Source: Chryseobacterium cheonjiense (GTDB lineage Bacteria; Bacteroidota; Bacteroidia; Flavobacteriales; Weeksellaceae). Taken from it: a stretch of 64,000 nt of DNA. A program made the translations under genes and the position numbers. The notes beneath the pieces are model-generated. The model was not told the DNA's origin. It made no database searches and was given only the letters and a program-made list of their open reading frames with translations. Below, piece by piece: positions 62,046-64,000 of the stretch. The DNA is taken from assembly GCF_012927265.1 (NCBI RefSeq), contig NZ_JABBGF010000001.1, forward strand, positions 1,734,502 through 1,798,501, read 5' to 3'. The first letter of the stretch is position 1. The number at the start of each line of letters is the position of its first letter.

Positions 62046-63599
62046 TTACTCTTTAACTATTTTAAAGGACTGGTCTTTTCCTTCAGATTTAACTCTTAAC
62101 AGATACACTCCCTTTTTAAGATCGGAAACATTTACCTGTTTGGTGTCTTTATCAATTGTTTTAATAAGCTGGCCGGTAAGCGAGAAGATTTCAATACTAT
62201 TCAGCTTTTTGTCAGAATTGATGTTCAGTACATCTTTTACCGGATTAGGATAAATTTTAATATCTGTAGTATTTCTTGTTAAATCATTTACAGCCAGTGA
62301 AGACGCATCTACAACAGATACATTATCAATATCGATTCCTCTTGCCCAGTTTGAAGTTCCTTCAAAAGCAATCATATAGTTTGCAGACTTATTCGGAAGC
62401 GGTATGCTTACGTCAAGCCATGCTGCATTTTCTGTTGTATAAGAACTTCCTAACTGCGTCCAAGCATCCGAAGGATTTGCTTTGTAATAAATTCTCAGTT
62501 CATCCACATCACCGAACCAGTTAACATTCGCAAGACTGAATCTTAATTGAGGTGTGGCAAGTGCAGAAATATTAAGAGGCGGCAATAATAATTTTGCTTT
62601 ATTCCCTGCCGTTGTCGTTCTGAATTCTGCCATTCTTGGAGCTGATTTAGGTGTTATTGAGCTGTTGCCGTTTGCCGTTACGTAACTCCAGGTAGCAGTT
62701 CCGCCTCCTGTAACGGCTTCATTTGCCCAACATGATGGGATTGTTGCTGTGTCGAAGTTTTGGGTATAAGGGAATGATGAAACCGGAGCACAGGTAGTAG
62801 TGAAAGATTTTACCGCCGTCCAAGCACTGAAGCCGTTTGTACCGCAATTGGACCGTACATAAAACTGATAACCGGTGGCAGCTGTAAGATTAGGAATAGT
62901 AGCAGATGCAGTAGACGAAGTAATTACAGTACCAGTTCCCTGGGTAAATCCTGTTGGTCCATACTCTATCTGATACGTTGCTCCTGCAGTAGGAGAAGCC
63001 GTCCAGCTTACATTGGCAGAACTAGACAGAACAGTATTCACGGTAACACCTGAAGGCGAACCGCATGAAGGAATTGGCCCCACAGAAATATCGTCCAGGT
63101 CAAAATAGAACATATCCGTCGTAGAAGAATAAAAACCTACATAGATGGTCTGCCCTACATACGCTGAAAGATTATAGGTATATCTATAAAAGTTAGCGCC
63201 GCTTGCGGGAGCTACCGATGCAGCTAATGTAGTGGTAAAAGCAGCAGCCGTAGGTGTGGTAGTAGAAATTTTCACACTGATGGTTTCAGGATATAGAGGA
63301 TCCCGGCTTCTGGCATAAAAAGATAGGAAATCGCTCACGCCGGCAGTAACGGTAATGGCCGGAGTTACCAAATAATCATCGTGAGCTGAAGAGCTATAAC
63401 CGATAGAAGCAGTATTGGCGCCACTGTAGGCCGTAATATTTCCTCCGGTATAGTCTACAATAGACCATGTATTGGTATCTCCGCCATTTAAAACGGTCCA
63501 ACCTGTCGGAATTGTTGTTCCTGCATCAAAGTTCTGGGTAAATTGCGCGTTGGCAATAAAAGGCATTGCAAGCAATGCCAAAAGTAATTTTTTTCTCAT
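62046..63599 (-). CDS. T9SS-sorted secreted protein with FN3 and choice-of-anchor J domains
   Basis: 517 residues. A signal peptide (LLLALLAMPFIANAQ) is followed by a choice-of-anchor J/MAM-like domain (FTQNFDAGTTIPTGWTVLNG, FYFDLDDISVG), an FN3 domain (SGVTVNTVLSSSANVSWT, TAATGYQFYVRSNCG), a second similar domain (YTQNFDTATIPSCWANEA), and a type A T9SS sorting domain (DIKIYPNPVKDVLNI, LKKGVYLLRVKSEG). It is predicted to be exported and anchored or released at the cell surface. The function is probably adhesion or binding; no enzyme motif is seen. Confidence 0.92.
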   Translation of the reverse strand: MRKKLLLALLAMPFIANAQFTQNFDAGTTIPTGWTVLNGGDTNTWSIVDYTGGNITAYSGANTASIGYSSSAHDDYLVTPAITVTAGVSDFLSFYARSRDPLYPETISVKISTTTPTAAAFTTTLAASVAPASGANFYRYTYNLSAYVGQTIYVGFYSSTTDMFYFDLDDISVGPIPSCGSPSGVTVNTVLSSSANVSWTASPTAGATYQIEYGPTGFTQGTGTVITSSTASATIPNLTAATGYQFYVRSNCGTNGFSAWTAVKSFTTTCAPVSSFPYTQNFDTATIPSCWANEAVTGGGTATWSYVTANGNSSITPKSAPRMAEFRTTTAGNKAKLLLPPLNISALATPQLRFSLANVNWFGDVDELRIYYKANPSDAWTQLGSSYTTENAAWLDVSIPLPNKSANYMIAFEGTSNWARGIDIDNVSVVDASSLAVNDLTRNTTDIKIYPNPVKDVLNINSDKKLNSIEIFSLTGQLIKTIDKDTKQVNVSDLKKGVYLLRVKSEGKDQSFKIVKE

Positions 63600-63730
63600 A
63601 ATTATTAATTTAATTTTGGTATGTTAACTTACAAACTTTCTGTGAGTTAGCCAAATAAAATATAAAAAATGTGAGAAAAATACATTATACTTACATAATT
63701 AATAAAATGATATAAATAGTATAATATAAA

Positions 63731-63760
63731 AAAAAGCGGCTCTTAAAAGAGCCGCTTATA
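63731..63760 (-). terminator. Terminator of the RRM protein gene
   Basis: 10-bp stem AAGCGGCTCT/AGAGCCGCTT with a short loop and a long minus-strand T-run. Confidence 0.88.
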
Positions 63761-63763
63761 TTT

Positions 63764-64000
63764 TTACCAACGTTTTCCGCCGCCGTTACCGCCACGGTCT
63801 CCACCGCCGTAACCTCCACCGCTTCTGTTGTTACCTCCGTAACCTCCACTTCTGTTACCACCTCCGTAACTTCCGCCGCCTCTGTTTCCACCGCCTGCGT
63901 TGTTACTGAAAGTTCTTCTTGGCTTTTCTTCTCTTGGTTTAGCCTCTGAAACATTAAGTGTTTTTCCGTTGAATTCTTTCTGATTAAGAGCCTCAACAGC
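63764..64000 (-). CDS. RRM RNA-binding protein, Gly-rich C-terminus (5' end outside window)
   Basis: The minus-strand frame is open from the right edge to the stop at 63764, giving the last 78 residues. The first ~20 are the end of an RRM fold (AVEALNQKEFNGKTLNVSEA), which is the standard final strand and helix of bacterial RRM proteins. This is followed by a basic linker (KPREEKPRRT) and a Gly-rich tail with RGGG/YGGG repeats (SYGGGNRSGGYGGNNRSGG) ending in GKRW. Such cold-shock-type RNA chaperones bind single-stranded RNA. A different frame on the same strand gives a longer stop-free run, but the amino-acid pattern shows that this is the real one. Confidence 0.9.
   Translation of the reverse strand, partial: AVEALNQKEFNGKTLNVSEAKPREEKPRRTFSNNAGGGNRGGGSYGGGNRSGGYGGNNRSGGGYGGGDRGGNGGGKRW

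Noticed and set aside
63691..63996. 101-residue ORF on the minus strand rich in Thr/Glu/Val repeats at the right edge
   Set aside because: It is a frame-shifted reading of the Gly-rich RRM gene; the real frame gives an RRM end and RGGG repeats and stops at 63764.

Overview
The window is an AT-rich stretch of a Bacteroidota chromosome, most likely a flavobacterium of the Chryseobacterium/Elizabethkingia type. The evidence is: two proteins ending in type IX secretion (T9SS) sorting domains; a T6SS subtype iii-like tssE-tssF pair; weak Shine-Dalgarno signals; many -7 boxes matching the Bacteroidota consensus TAnnTTTG, a few with an upstream TTG; and lipoproteins with short Bacteroidota-style lipoboxes. 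No insertion sequence, prophage or CRISPR array is visible. The only RNA gene I can identify firmly is tRNA-Arg(CCT).

Layout. 0-9 kb: tail of a T9SS cargo protein, T6SS baseplate genes tssE-tssF followed by a lipoprotein gene (no tssG here), uvrA, a small secreted protein, era, and a DoxX protein. 9-14 kb: a large S9 peptidase, a HAD phosphatase, a Crp/Fnr regulator and a GNAT acetyltransferase. 14-19.3 kb: a minus-strand ligase-associated DNA repair module (MBL-fold exonuclease, ATP-dependent ligase, Lhr-like helicase). 19.3-25.5 kb: a divergent MocR-type regulator and a biotin operon (di-iron ferritin-like protein, bioF, bioD, bioB, bioA). 25.6-30.7 kb: a DUF421 membrane protein, then two exported ferritin-like proteins and a fasciclin protein facing a divergent ECF sigma factor and RskA-type anti-sigma factor. 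31-36.4 kb: two aldo/keto reductases flank a ClC channel and a type II NADH dehydrogenase. 36.5-41 kb: small stress-type proteins, a Cof-type phosphatase, methionine aminopeptidase and a PsiD-like pyruvoyl decarboxylase. 41-45 kb: ArsR/SRPBCC/DUF4256 genes, a lipoprotein, threonine aldolase and a DtxR-type regulator. 45-52.5 kb: an intergenic patch with paired DnaA boxes and hairpins, the tRNA, endonuclease V, an M28 peptidase, an aminotransferase, a membrane pyrophosphatase fused to an OmpA domain, and soluble pyrophosphatase. 52.5-58 kb: a minus-strand run of envelope and repair genes (radC, lipoprotein, L,D-transpeptidase, LolD-type ATPase, SBF transporter). 58-64 kb: PDH E2 and E1-alpha, a PAP2-like membrane protein with a BlaI-like regulator, a second T9SS protein, and the end of a glycine-rich RRM protein cut by the window edge.

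Most noteworthy. (1) The biotin operon starts with a protein that has a complete ferritin-type di-iron ligand set. It overlaps bioF by 8 bp and sits where pimeloyl-supplying genes (bioC, bioH/bioG, bioI) are often found; none of those is in the cluster. This is a candidate new biotin-precursor oxygenase, controlled by a MocR regulator whose 65-bp promoter region carries a direct repeat. (2) A sigma/RskA pair faces a fasciclin gene, an arrangement resembling the mycobacterial SigK-RskA-MPT70/83 system. (3) A membrane pyrophosphatase is fused to an OmpA-like peptidoglycan-binding domain. Several perfect palindromic elements of unknown function also lie between genes. All calls come from reading the sequence; no database search was run.
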